A stretch of 6,424 bases of DNA from Nitrospirota bacterium (GCA_029883145.1 JAOUJR010000103.1:1-6424); one strand, 5' to 3'; counted from the first letter of the stretch, positions 1-6,072 are shown. The notes: a model not told the origin generated them from the letters alone. Numbers and translations are program-made.

Positions 1-634
1 GAATATCTCGGTGGTTTTTCTTGATAGCTTTTGCAATAGACTGGAGAAGCATGGTTTTGCCTGTCCTCGGCGCTGCAACTACCATACCTCTCTGTCCCAT
101 TCCGATAGGTGTGATGAGGTCCATTACCCTCATTGAATAATCGTTATGGTCGTATTCGAGCTTTATCTTTTCTGTTGGGTAATAGGGGACAAGGTTATCG
201 AATAATGGTCTGTTTATATTTTCTTCTGGTGGTTCATGATTTACAGCCTCTACCTTTAAAAGTGCAAAGTATCTCTCACTCTCTTTTGGTGGTCTTATCT
301 GGCCTGAGACAAGATCACCTGTCCTGAGGTTAAACCTCCTTATCTGTGATGGTGATACATATATGTCGTCAGGGCCTGGCAGATAGCTGTAATCAGGTGA
401 CCTTAGGAAGCCGAATCCATCAGGGAGAATTTCGAGCACCCCTGCTGAAAATACATATCCTGTTTTTTCTGTCTGTGCCTGGAGTATTGCGAATATGAGG
501 TCCTGTTTTCTCATGCCACTGGCGCCTTCTACTTTAAGTTCTCGTGCAACATCTGTGAGTTCATCAATAGTCTTTTCCTTAAGTTCCGAAATTGGGATAC
601 TATCCGTCATTGAATTCCTTCTGGGATTTTCCAT
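1..634 (-). CDS. rho: Transcription termination factor Rho, N-terminal half (cut by window edge)
   Basis: Reading the minus strand from ATG at 634 gives 211 codons that run off the left edge. Rho is the hexameric RNA-dependent ATPase/translocase that ends untranslated transcripts in the cytoplasm. Visible domains are a Rho_N helical bundle (about residues 16-52, ISELKEKTIDEL), a cold-shock-type RNA-binding domain (about 58-130, with GVLEILPDGFGFLR and DDIYVSPSQIRRF), and the start of the RecA-like ATPase with Walker A at 188-194 (APRTGKT) followed by MLLQSIAKAI. The missing part should carry Walker B and the Q and R loops. Start choice is open: ATG 634 has AGGAG 10 nt upstream, while in-frame ATG 610 has AGAAGG 6 nt upstream and gives MTDSIPIS. 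Both precede the conserved region. An in-frame stop lies at 688-686. The identification is secure; only the first 8 residues are in doubt. Confidence 0.95.
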   Translation of the reverse strand, partial: MENPRRNSMTDSIPISELKEKTIDELTDVARELKVEGASGMRKQDLIFAILQAQTEKTGYVFSAGVLEILPDGFGFLRSPDYSYLPGPDDIYVSPSQIRRFNLRTGDLVSGQIRPPKESERYFALLKVEAVNHEPPEENINRPLFDNLVPYYPTEKIKLEYDHNDYSMRVMDLITPIGMGQRGMVVAAPRTGKTMLLQSIAKAIKKNHRDI

Positions 635-831
635 AGTTATTAAACTCCTATTTGGGTTCTCTGATTCTCTATGGTGGTTTTTATATTACCCGATAGGACT
701 GTGCCTATTCAGGGAGGTTTTTACGATTTATACAAGTTATACTTGGAGAATAAGTCTTGTAAATAACATACTAAAGGGAAAATGAATTTGTCAATACCTA
801 ATATAAGGATTTCCTGAGTCTTTACATTTTT

Positions 832-1239
832 ATGGAGGAGATGCTACATTTTCTCATGAAATATGGAGAAAAGGCAATAAAGAAGGCGGTATTAGAAATA
901 TGGGATAACCCGCGTTCAAGGCATGACTATGAGATAAATATTAGTTTCCCTGAGTTTACCTGCCTCTGCCCGCGTTCTGGCTATCCTGATTTTGCAACTA
1001 TCAAAATAAATTACATACCTGACAAAAAAATCGTTGAGCTCAAGTCCCTTAAGCTTTATTTAAATTCTTTTCGGAATGTTTATTTATCTCATGAAGAGGT
1101 AACCAATAAGATATATTCAGAACTCGAGAAGAGATTAAAACCGAGATTTTTGGAAGTCACTGGAGATTTCAATCCGAGAGGAAATGTCAAGACTGTGGTA
1201 AGAGTTTGCTCTGATTTAAAGCTAAGAGCGAAGAGCTAA
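832..1239 (+). CDS. queF: NADPH-dependent 7-cyano-7-deazaguanine (preQ0) reductase QueF, short type
   Basis: QueF reduces preQ0 to preQ1 with two NADPH in the cytoplasm, a step towards queuosine in tRNA wobble positions. At 135 residues this is the short single-domain (Bacillus-like) form, not the longer E. coli type. The signature is intact: catalytic Cys46 and Asp53 in [11 protein letters not shown], the QueF motif E69-LKSLKLYL, then SFRN and H87-E88, which correspond to the B. subtilis nucleobase-binding His-Glu, and FNPRGN near the end. The start is uncertain. ATG 832 is the longest reading, but the conserved family N-terminus MKYGEKAI begins at ATG 856, with GGAGGAG at 834-840 rather far (15 nt) upstream. 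The last residues (LKLRAKS) are encoded by a short AAGAGC repeat and may not be conserved. No other queuosine gene is adjacent, and I see no preQ1 riboswitch upstream. It is convergent with trpF, 8 bp apart. Confidence 0.93.
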   Translation: MEEMLHFLMKYGEKAIKKAVLEIWDNPRSRHDYEINISFPEFTCLCPRSGYPDFATIKINYIPDKKIVELKSLKLYLNSFRNVYLSHEEVTNKIYSELEKRLKPRFLEVTGDFNPRGNVKTVVRVCSDLKLRAKS

Positions 1240-1260
1240 GAGCTTTTTTATGCTCTTTTT
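1238..1260 (+). terminator. Weak hairpin between convergent queF and trpF
   Basis: AAGAGC (1238-1243) pairs with GCTCTT (1252-1257) across an 8-nt T-rich loop, followed by TTT. On the minus strand the same bases give a hairpin flanked by A/T runs. It lies exactly over the queF stop and the trpF stop, so it could serve both convergent genes. The 6-bp stem is short, so this is tentative. Confidence 0.35.
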
Positions 1261-1865
1261 GCCCTCTCAATAAACAACTTCATCTTTTTGTGGTCTTTCT
1301 TCCCTTTTTCTAACTCAATTCCGCTGCTTACATCTACTCCGTAAGGTCTGACATGTCTCACCGCTTCAGCTATGTTATCAGGTGTGAGACCTCCTGCGAG
1401 TATAATCCTACCAAATTGTTTGGCATCTGAGGCAATATCCCAGTTAAATGTTTGGCCGGTACCCCCAAGTTTGTGAGGTGTGTATGTATCAAGTAAAAAT
1501 GCAGAAACTTTATATGTATAGTTTTTGAGTGGGTCGAGGCTTTCAAGGGATTTTACCCTTATGGCCTTTATTATACGCCTTGAAAGATCGCACTTCGCTG
1601 GCAGTTCGTCACCATGAAGCTGGACCACATCTATCCCTGTAAATTTTATTATCTCTTCAATACTTTCAGTACTTTCATTCACAAAAACTCCTACAGTTGT
1701 GATGAAAGAAGGGAGCGATCTGATTATCGCACCTGCTTCATTACGGGATAGATAACGAGGGCTTTCCTTAAAGAAAACAAAACCGAGAGCATCTGCACCA
1801 AAATCAACTGCAGCTACCGCATCATTAAGATTCGTTATTCCACATATCTTTACCTTAACTGGCAT
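1248..1865 (-). CDS. trpF: Phosphoribosylanthranilate isomerase TrpF
   Basis: TrpF converts N-(5'-phosphoribosyl)anthranilate to CdRP, the Amadori rearrangement of tryptophan biosynthesis, in the cytoplasm. The 205-residue (beta/alpha)8 barrel has the usual family length. The N-terminal motif KICGIT supplies the general base Cys8, and LLDTYTPHKLGGTG supplies the general acid Asp126 and a glycine-rich phosphate site. LAGGLTPDNI (156-165) and GVDVSSGIE (176-184) complete the C-terminal phosphate-binding region. The ATG at 1865 is 12 bp after the trpC stop. The purine-rich end of trpC (GGGGAAAGGG, 1890-1881) is the likely, somewhat distant, ribosome binding site. It is the downstream partner of trpC in a two-gene unit; the other trp genes are not in the window. 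The product of this enzyme is the substrate of its neighbour. Confidence 0.97.
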   Translation of the reverse strand: MPVKVKICGITNLNDAVAAVDFGADALGFVFFKESPRYLSRNEAGAIIRSLPSFITTVGVFVNESTESIEEIIKFTGIDVVQLHGDELPAKCDLSRRIIKAIRVKSLESLDPLKNYTYKVSAFLLDTYTPHKLGGTGQTFNWDIASDAKQFGRIILAGGLTPDNIAEAVRHVRPYGVDVSSGIELEKGKKDHKKMKLFIERAKRA

Positions 1866-1877
1866 GTAATTTTTATA

Positions 1878-2663
1878 TTACCCTTTCCCCATTAATTCAT
1901 CAATCTTCTTGCTGATATCCTCTGTTTCCATGAAGGCTGTACCTATCAGTATTGCATCAATACCTGCATCTTCAAGTCTTCTCACGTCTTCCCGTGTTTT
2001 TATCCCGCTTTCGCTAACAATAATCTTATGAGAAGGGATTTCTTTCCTTAATTCAAAAGTAGTCTGGATATCAAGTGATAAAGTATCCAGATCTCTATTG
2101 TTGATACCAATTATATCAGCATTTATCAGGAGTGCAATTTCCAGTTCCTTGAAATTATGTACCTCAAAAAGCACAGATAAGCCAAGCTCTTTTGAGAGAT
2201 GCACATATTCATGAGCCTGTTTTTTATCGAGTATTGTGGCTATTAACAAAATTGCGTCGGCTTTGTGTGCCCTTGACTCATAAATCTGATATTCATCAAA
2301 TATGAAATCCTTCCTTAAAATGGGTTTTGTTACTACCTTCTTCACCTCAGGAAGAAATGTAAGATTTCCCATGAAGAAATCCTCTTCTGTAAGAACAGAA
2401 ACTGCGTGAACCCTCTCTTCTTCGTATGTTCTGGCTATTAAGACATGGTCAAAGTTTTTTCTGATGATTCCTTTTGAAGGTGAAGCCTTTTTTATCTCTC
2501 CAATAAGCCTTATAGGGCCGGATTCTCGTTTTATTGCAGTCTTAAAATCTCTTAGTTTTTCAACATTTAATGTCCTTGATTTAATCTCGCGAAAGGAGAC
2601 TTTTGTCTTTGCAAGATTCAGCCTTTCTTTCTTCTTCTCTACTATTTTGGTCAGCATGCTCAT
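1878..2663 (-). CDS. trpC: Indole-3-glycerol phosphate synthase TrpC
   Basis: TrpC closes the indole ring: CdRP to indole-3-glycerol phosphate with loss of CO2 and water. The 261-residue TIM barrel carries all expected catalytic positions: Glu56 and Lys58 in IGEIKKASPSKG, Lys118 in LRKDF, Glu167 in VLFEVHN, Asn188 in INNRDL, and Glu218-Ser219 in VSESGI. The C-terminal phosphate site is AILIGTAFM. It is monofunctional, with trpF as a separate gene 12 bp downstream, unlike the enterobacterial TrpC-TrpF fusion. The start is ATG 2663 (MSML) or ATG 2657; upstream in frame a TAA lies at 2675-2673. There is no Shine-Dalgarno sequence. Instead a -10-like TATAAA ends 8 nt before the ATG, suggesting a leaderless message. 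It diverges from murJ. Confidence 0.97.
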   Translation of the reverse strand: MSMLTKIVEKKKERLNLAKTKVSFREIKSRTLNVEKLRDFKTAIKRESGPIRLIGEIKKASPSKGIIRKNFDHVLIARTYEEERVHAVSVLTEEDFFMGNLTFLPEVKKVVTKPILRKDFIFDEYQIYESRAHKADAILLIATILDKKQAHEYVHLSKELGLSVLFEVHNFKELEIALLINADIIGINNRDLDTLSLDIQTTFELRKEIPSHKIIVSESGIKTREDVRRLEDAGIDAILIGTAFMETEDISKKIDELMGKG

Positions 2664-2671
2664 ATTCAGAT

Positions 2672-2699
2672 TTTATAGGAGTTAAACGGACTCTTGCAA
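2672..2699 (-). promoter_or_regulatory. Probable sigma70-type promoter of trpC-trpF
   Basis: On the minus strand TTGCAA (2699-2694) is followed after 16 bp by TATAAA (2677-2672). The predicted transcription start, 6-7 nt further on, lies within about 2 nt of the trpC ATG at 2663. The -35 hexamer TTGCAA is itself a palindrome and lies in the narrow divergent region shared with murJ, so the two promoters may compete. Confidence 0.5.
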
Positions 2700-2708
2700 C
2701 TCTTTGTG

Positions 2709-2717
2709 TGATATAAT
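2709..2717 (+). promoter_or_regulatory. Probable extended -10 promoter of murJ
   Basis: TGATATAAT is an exact extended -10 element (TGnTATAAT). It has no good -35 at the normal distance; TTGCAA at 2694-2699 is only 12 bp away. The predicted start, about 2724, lies 2-3 nt before the murJ ATG at 2727, implying a leaderless or nearly leaderless mRNA. Confidence 0.5.
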
Positions 2718-2726
2718 TCTGTTTGT

Positions 2727-4292
2727 ATGGAGGAAAGGCACCGCATCGCAAAAGCAGCAGGGCTTATGGGCATTGCGACCTTTATCAGCCGAATCACAGG
2801 CTATATAAAGGACATGATCCTCGCAAAGTTCTTTGGAGCAACAGGCATAGCAGATACATTTTTTGTTGCGTTCAGGATTCCAAATCTTTTAAGAGAACTT
2901 TTTGCAGAGGGATCTATGTCTTCTGCGCTTATCCCCGTCCTCACAGAATACCATACAAAGCAAGGGAAAGAAGAAGCAAAAAGGCTTGTCAGAGTTATTT
3001 TTACATTTATCGTAATAATTACAGGCTTAATATGTCTCGCAGGGGTTATTTTTGCTCCTGCAATTGTTACCGCTATAGCACCTGGATTTCTCGATACGCC
3101 TGAAAAATTTTCTTTAACTGTCCTTCTTACCAGAGTGATGTTCCCGTTTCTTTTGTTCATCAGTCTCGCTGCTCTTATAATGGGAGCATTAAATACAAAG
3201 CGCGTTTTCTTTATCCCTTCACTTGCACCAGCAATGCTCAACATTGCGATTATTGTCGCGGTTGTCATCTTTGCATTAAGAATGACACAGCCGATTGTTG
3301 CAGTGGCAATAGGAGTTACAGTAGGAGGTCTTCTACAGTTTGTCTTCCAACTTCCCTCTTTTTTTAAAAATGGGTTTAGCCTTATGCCCTATCCCGATTT
3401 AAGACATCCTGGTCTCAAAAAAATGTCTCTGCTTATTCTTCCTGCCACAATGGGGATGGCTGTTGCACAGATCAATATTTTTGTGAGTACTATCCTTGCT
3501 TCGTTTCTGCCTGAAGGGAGCATTACCTATCTTTATTATTCCATGAGGCTTATCCAGTTTCCTGTTGGAATATTCGGTGTTGCAATGGGAATGGCTGTGC
3601 TTCCCACACTGTCAGAACATGCAGTAAAAAGAGAGTTTGGCAAACTCAGTGAAGATTTTTCATTTGCATTGAGACTGCTTTTCTTTATTACAGTTCCTGC
3701 AATGGTCGGATTAATTGCCCTCAGAGAGCCAATAGTAAATATCCTTTTTCAGAGAGGCAAATTTGATTATATCGCCACAATAGGTACTGCTCAGGCTCTT
3801 TTATTTTATTCGATAGGGATATGGGCTATAGTTGGTGTCAGAGTAGTTACTGCAAGTTTTTATTCGATGCAGGACACAAAGACACCTGTAAAGGTTGCAG
3901 TAATTGCATTAGCAGTCAATATTATTCTGAGTGTCATACTTATGAAACCACTGAAGCATGGAGGGCTTGCACTTGCGAATAGCATTGCTTCATGTGTGAA
4001 TTTCTCTCTTTTATTTTTCTTTCTGAGCAGGCGACTCGAAAAAATTGATACACGGAAAATTTTACATTCTTTTGTAAAAACCGTTTTTGCGGCAGTTATT
4101 ATGGGAGTCATTGGTGCGATGCTGCTTCAAGGTGAGTTATGGAAGATTCATGGTAATACACTTAATAAAGCGTTCTACCTGAGTGGAACAATTGCGATAT
4201 GTATTGGAATATATCTTTTCTTAAGTTATCTCCTGAAGAGTGAGGAGGGGTTTTATGTGATAGAGATGGTAAAGCGGAAATTCAAACAATAA
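2727..4292 (+). CDS. murJ: Lipid II flippase MurJ (MviN family)
   Basis: MurJ moves lipid-linked peptidoglycan precursor (lipid II) from the inner to the outer face of the cytoplasmic membrane. The protein is 521 residues, the usual length, and is hydrophobic throughout, consistent with the 14 membrane helices of the MOP exporter superfamily. The N-terminal signature is clear: RIAKAAGLMGIATFISRITGYIKD, then ADTFFVAFRIPNLLRELFAEGS. Relative to E. coli MurJ the essential arginines map to Arg22, Arg56 and Arg274 (in MRLIQFPVG), but the position of E. coli Arg24 is Lys28 here. ATG 2727 is the first possible start, because an in-frame TGA lies at 2709-2711. There is no Shine-Dalgarno upstream. The next Met (residue 14) would remove conserved residues. 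It converges on the XRE gene, with a 9-bp gap and no convincing terminator between them. Confidence 0.96.
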   Translation: MEERHRIAKAAGLMGIATFISRITGYIKDMILAKFFGATGIADTFFVAFRIPNLLRELFAEGSMSSALIPVLTEYHTKQGKEEAKRLVRVIFTFIVIITGLICLAGVIFAPAIVTAIAPGFLDTPEKFSLTVLLTRVMFPFLLFISLAALIMGALNTKRVFFIPSLAPAMLNIAIIVAVVIFALRMTQPIVAVAIGVTVGGLLQFVFQLPSFFKNGFSLMPYPDLRHPGLKKMSLLILPATMGMAVAQINIFVSTILASFLPEGSITYLYYSMRLIQFPVGIFGVAMGMAVLPTLSEHAVKREFGKLSEDFSFALRLLFFITVPAMVGLIALREPIVNILFQRGKFDYIATIGTAQALLFYSIGIWAIVGVRVVTASFYSMQDTKTPVKVAVIALAVNIILSVILMKPLKHGGLALANSIASCVNFSLLFFFLSRRLEKIDTRKILHSFVKTVFAAVIMGVIGAMLLQGELWKIHGNTLNKAFYLSGTIAICIGIYLFLSYLLKSEEGFYVIEMVKRKFKQ

Positions 4293-4301
4293 TCAGAGGA
4301 C

Positions 4302-4679
4302 TTATTTCTTTTTTAAAATTTCTACTATTCCCTTTAACTCAAGGATAAGACCACGTCTGATATCTTTATTGTCAATCTTGCGAAAAAGGTCGAGGAGTGT
4401 TTTCTCTTCTTTACTTAAGCCATATTCACTGATATCCTCTGCAACTCTCTCAGTTTCCTGGCCTTCGAGAAGGCTGCTAATCGGAATCTTTAAGGCTTCA
4501 GATATTTGTTTCAGGCGGGATATAGAAATATTATTAATCCCCTTTTCATATTTTTGTAGTTGCTGATAAGAAATACCAATCTTTCCGGCGAGCTCCATCT
4601 GAGACATATGGGTAGCAAGCCTGTACTTTTTTATTGTCTCACCGATATTTTTCCTGAATCCTTTTACCATTAAGGTCAT
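4302..4679 (-). CDS. XRE-family helix-turn-helix transcriptional regulator
   Basis: This 125-residue cytoplasmic DNA-binding protein has an HTH_3 (Cro/CI-like) domain at about residues 10-71: IGETIKKYRLATHMSQMELAGKIGIS, then the recognition-helix region YQQLQKYEKGINNIS, then ISRLKQISEALKIPISSLLE. The tail (about 87-125, LSKEEKTLLDLFRKI..., ending in KGIVEILKKK) is a charged, helical segment of the kind that mediates dimerisation in small XRE repressors; no sensory domain is seen. ATG 4679 is preceded by a weak AGAG, and in-frame ATG 4670 is an alternative. It diverges from the receiver gene over 114 bp that contain inverted repeats, so it may regulate itself and that neighbour; this is inferred from position. 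Its target and signal are unknown. Confidence 0.88.
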   Translation of the reverse strand: MTLMVKGFRKNIGETIKKYRLATHMSQMELAGKIGISYQQLQKYEKGINNISISRLKQISEALKIPISSLLEGQETERVAEDISEYGLSKEEKTLLDLFRKIDNKDIRRGLILELKGIVEILKKK

Positions 4680-4700
4680 ATATCTCTAAATTTGATGACT

Positions 4701-4714
4701 ATTCAATTTTGAAT
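4701..4714. promoter_or_regulatory. Palindrome upstream of the XRE gene, candidate operator
   Basis: ATTCAA-TT-TTGAAT is a perfect 6-2-6 inverted repeat 22 bp upstream of the XRE start codon (4679). It lies just downstream, on the minus strand, of a TTGACA (4721-4716) that could be the -35 of that gene, although no good -10 follows at 16-18 bp. Position and symmetry suit autorepression by a dimeric XRE protein. No binding data are implied. Confidence 0.35.
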
Positions 4715-4759
4715 TTGTCAAAGGTGTAAAGTCTATCATCTCATAGTTGTAATTTTCAA

Positions 4760-4788
4760 TTGACAAAAACAACCATTAGTTGTATTAT
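4760..4788 (+). promoter_or_regulatory. Strong sigma70-type promoter of the response-regulator gene
   Basis: A consensus TTGACA (4760-4765) is followed after exactly 17 bp by TATTAT (4783-4788). The predicted start falls at about 4795, right at the GTG start codon (4794-4796). TCAATTGA (4756-4763) overlaps the -35 and an inverted repeat fills the spacer, so the promoter looks regulated. Confidence 0.65.
4769..4783. promoter_or_regulatory. Inverted repeat in promoter spacer, candidate operator
   Basis: ACAAC-cattA-GTTGT is a perfect 5-5-5 inverted repeat lying between the -35 and -10 of the receiver-gene promoter. The right half is part of TAGTTGTA (4777-4784), which recurs exactly at 4744-4751. 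The two copies are 33 bp apart, close to three helical turns. A repressor bound here would block RNA polymerase. Confidence 0.35.
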
Positions 4789-4793
4789 GCGCT

Positions 4794-5159
4794 GTGCCAA
4801 AATTCTTGGATAAAAAGATTTTGGTAGTAGAAGACGAGAAGCATATTAAGGAGCTCCTTAAGGAATTTCTTTCTTTTAATGGTTATGAGACTATTGTAGC
4901 CAGCAATGGTATAGAGGCCTTGGATATCCTCAAGGACAAACCTTGCAGCCTATTGATTACAGACCTGAATGTGCCACATATGAATGGGATAGAGTTAATC
5001 CAAAGAATCAGGAGCTTCGACGTATCATTACCAATTATAGGGATGAGCTGTGAAGATAAGGAAATTGAGCTTTTAAATGCAGGGGCGGATTATTTTCTCT
5101 TAAAACCTTTCAACATTTATCATTTAAAATTCATACTAAATTCACTACTTGGGCAGTAA
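4794..5159 (+). CDS. Single-domain response regulator (CheY-like receiver)
   Basis: The 121 residues make one complete receiver domain with no output domain. Acidic pocket residues Glu13 and Asp14 are in LVVEDE, phospho-acceptor Asp57 in LLITDLNVPHMNG, the conserved Thr/Ser position is Ser85 in IIGMSCED, and Lys104 is in FLLKPF. It should accept phosphate from a histidine kinase and act by protein-protein contact; no kinase is in the window, so partner and output are unknown. GTG 4794 is the start: a stop (TGA 4761-4763) lies upstream in frame with no ATG, GTG or TTG between, and the only other early option is TTG 4806. There is no Shine-Dalgarno sequence, and the promoter -10 ends 5 nt before the GTG, predicting a leaderless transcript. 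It is divergent from the XRE gene. About 80 bp separate it from the next gene, which has its own promoter. Confidence 0.9.
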   Translation: MPKFLDKKILVVEDEKHIKELLKEFLSFNGYETIVASNGIEALDILKDKPCSLLITDLNVPHMNGIELIQRIRSFDVSLPIIGMSCEDKEIELLNAGADYFLLKPFNIYHLKFILNSLLGQ

Positions 5160-5177
5160 ATCCTGTGGTTTGGTCTA

Positions 5178-5206
5178 TTGACCTATTAAATCCAATCAGT
5201 TATATT
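5178..5206 (+). promoter_or_regulatory. Sigma70-type promoter of the MBL-fold hydrolase gene
   Basis: TTGACC (5178-5183) and TATATT (5201-5206) are separated by 17 bp. The predicted start near 5213 leaves a leader of about 26 nt containing GGAG (5230-5233) 5 nt before ATG 5239. A small inverted repeat, GGTC-tatt-GACC (5172-5183), overlaps the -35. Confidence 0.55.
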
Positions 5207-5238
5207 CACTGAAAAATTAAAATAAAACTGGAGATGAC

Positions 5239-5859
5239 ATGATTATCAAAAAACTTGTTGTCGGTCCACTTGAAAGTAACTGTTATATTATTGCAGACGA
5301 AATCACAAAAGAGACATTAGTCATTGATCCGGGTGATGAACCTGACAGAATTCTTGAGTTAATTAATGAAAATGGTTTTAAAGTAAAATATATATTTTGT
5401 ACACATGCGCATCTTGATCATATAGGAGCTGTCATTGATATAAAAGAGGCAACAGGAGCAAAAATTGTTATTCATCAAGATGAGCAAGTGATTTACAAAG
5501 GAGCTCGTGAACAGGCGGCAACATGGGGTTATGAGCTTGATCCCTTGCCGGAACCTGACATATTTATTTCAGATGAAAATATAGTAGAGATTGGAAATTT
5601 GAAATTAGAAGTGTTCCATACACCAGGTCACAGTCCTGGAGGGAGCTGTCTTTATGGAGAAGGCATTTTGATTACAGGAGATACATTGTTTGCCGGCTCT
5701 GTAGGAAGAACAGATTTTTATGGAGGAGATATTGAAAAATTAAAAAAATCATTTAAACGACTGATGTCTCTCCCTGATAAAGTTAAGATTCTCCCTGGAC
5801 ATGGCCCTGAATCCACAATAGGTAAAGAAAAGGAGAGTAATTTTTTCTTAAAGATTTAA
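5239..5859 (+). CDS. Metallo-beta-lactamase-fold hydrolase, glyoxalase II-like (YcbL type)
   Basis: A soluble 206-residue MBL-fold protein with no signal peptide. The dinuclear metal site is complete: THAHLDH at 55-61 (His56, His58, Asp60, His61), His131 in HTPGHSPGG, bridging Asp148 in ITGDTLFAGSVGRTD, and His188 in LPGHGPEST. N-terminal NCYIIAD and LVIDPGDEP, the GRTD motif and the short length match the YcbL-like type II glyoxalase group, which lacks the C-terminal substrate-binding domain of classical glyoxalase II (~250 residues). Hydrolysis of S-lactoylglutathione or another thioester is the family expectation, but the true substrate cannot be read from sequence. It starts at ATG 5239 with GGAG 5 nt upstream. 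It is followed by the rRNA promoter region with no obvious terminator between. Confidence 0.92.
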   Translation: MIIKKLVVGPLESNCYIIADEITKETLVIDPGDEPDRILELINENGFKVKYIFCTHAHLDHIGAVIDIKEATGAKIVIHQDEQVIYKGAREQAATWGYELDPLPEPDIFISDENIVEIGNLKLEVFHTPGHSPGGSCLYGEGILITGDTLFAGSVGRTDFYGGDIEKLKKSFKRLMSLPDKVKILPGHGPESTIGKEKESNFFLKI

Positions 5860-5928
5860 AATAGCACTAAGATTAAAGATAGTTGTTAACCATAAAAAAG
5901 CATTGTAGAATCATTTTTTCCATGATAA

Positions 5929-5948
5929 TTAAAGATATTTAAAGATAT
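5929..5948 (+). repeat. Tandem TTAAAGATAT repeat, candidate UP element
   Basis: TTAAAGATAT occurs twice back to back (5929-5938, 5939-5948), with a nine-of-ten copy at 5873-5882 (TTAAAGATAG). The 10-bp period keeps the A/T tracts on one face of the helix. The block lies just upstream of the P1 -35 hexamer, where an UP element or activator site would be expected. Confidence 0.4.
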
Positions 5949-5962
5949 CATCATTAAATTAC

Positions 5963-5990
5963 TTGAATATTAACAATATTCTGGTATATT
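5963..5990 (+). promoter_or_regulatory. Candidate rRNA promoter P1
   Basis: TTGAAT (5963-5968), a 16-bp spacer and TATATT (5985-5990) with an extended -10 TGG immediately before it. It has the same 16-bp spacer and TGn arrangement as P2, 44 bp downstream, so the operon probably has tandem promoters. The hexamers are less good than those of P2. Confidence 0.45.
5965..5981. promoter_or_regulatory. 7-3-7 palindrome overlapping P1, candidate operator
   Basis: GAATATT-AAC-AATATTC is a perfect inverted repeat that covers most of the P1 -35 hexamer and spacer. It is upstream of P2 by 26 bp. A protein bound here could repress P1 or activate P2. AT-rich palindromes also arise by chance. Confidence 0.35.
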
Positions 5991-6006
5991 ATCATATATT
6001 TATCTA

Positions 6007-6034
6007 TTGACTATCTTTTTAAAAATGTTATGAT
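6007..6034 (+). promoter_or_regulatory. Main rRNA operon promoter P2
   Basis: TTGACT (6007-6012), a 16-bp spacer and TATGAT (6029-6034), with TGT before the -10 giving an extended -10. Transcription should start near 6041, about 295 nt before 16S. The bases after the -10 (ATATATAG) are AT-rich, unlike the GC-rich discriminators of classic stringently controlled rRNA promoters. Confidence 0.65.
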
Positions 6035-6072
6035 ATATATAGAAAGTTTGGCATATCTTATAAGGTCAAGTG

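Larger units (their letters stand above)
5860..6006 (+). other. AT-rich gene-free region upstream of the rRNA promoters
   Basis: No coding potential is seen. The stretch is strongly AT-rich and lies between the hydrolase stop and the main rRNA promoter. It contains tandem 10-bp repeats, a palindrome and a probable upstream promoter, listed separately. I find no convincing terminator for the hydrolase gene here: ATCAT/ATGAT at 5910-5926 is too short and lacks a T run after it. Confidence 0.6.

Noticed and set aside
678..691. A 14-base match TTTTTATATTACCC shared with 1870-1883 (upstream of rho and of trpF)
   Set aside because: In the second place it overlaps the trpC stop and its last codons, it is AT-rich, and a match of this length in 6.4 kb is plausible by chance. 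No -35 fits either copy.
133..785. Two plus-strand open frames (133-327, 495-785)
   Set aside because: The first lies wholly and the second half antisense to rho, whose minus-strand reading is a clear family match. Their translations are low-complexity and match nothing I know.
782..817. An 11-codon ORF (ATG 782 to TGA 817) after AAAGGG, just upstream of queF, as a leader peptide
   Set aside because: The spacing from AAAGGG is short, the peptide has no regulatory codon bias, and such mini-ORFs are common by chance.
635..831. A preQ1 riboswitch in front of queF
   Set aside because: I could not find the C-rich aptamer core with its A-rich tail, nor a terminator or hidden ribosome binding site.
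2664..2726. A trp attenuator or leader peptide before trpC
   Set aside because: The region is too short, has no Trp codons or paired stems, and the likely promoter leaves almost no 5' UTR.
2464..3268. Open frames at 2464-2685 (+), 2723-3103 (+) and 2801-3268 (-)
   Set aside because: Shadows of trpC and murJ in other frames; the true genes have complete family motifs.
4293..4301. A terminator between convergent murJ and the XRE gene
   Set aside because: Only 9 bp lie between the stops. T-rich sequence is present, but I see no stem before it.
3860..4566. Open frames at 3860-4111 (-) and 4369-4566 (+)
   Set aside because: Antisense shadows of murJ and the XRE gene, with no recognisable motifs.
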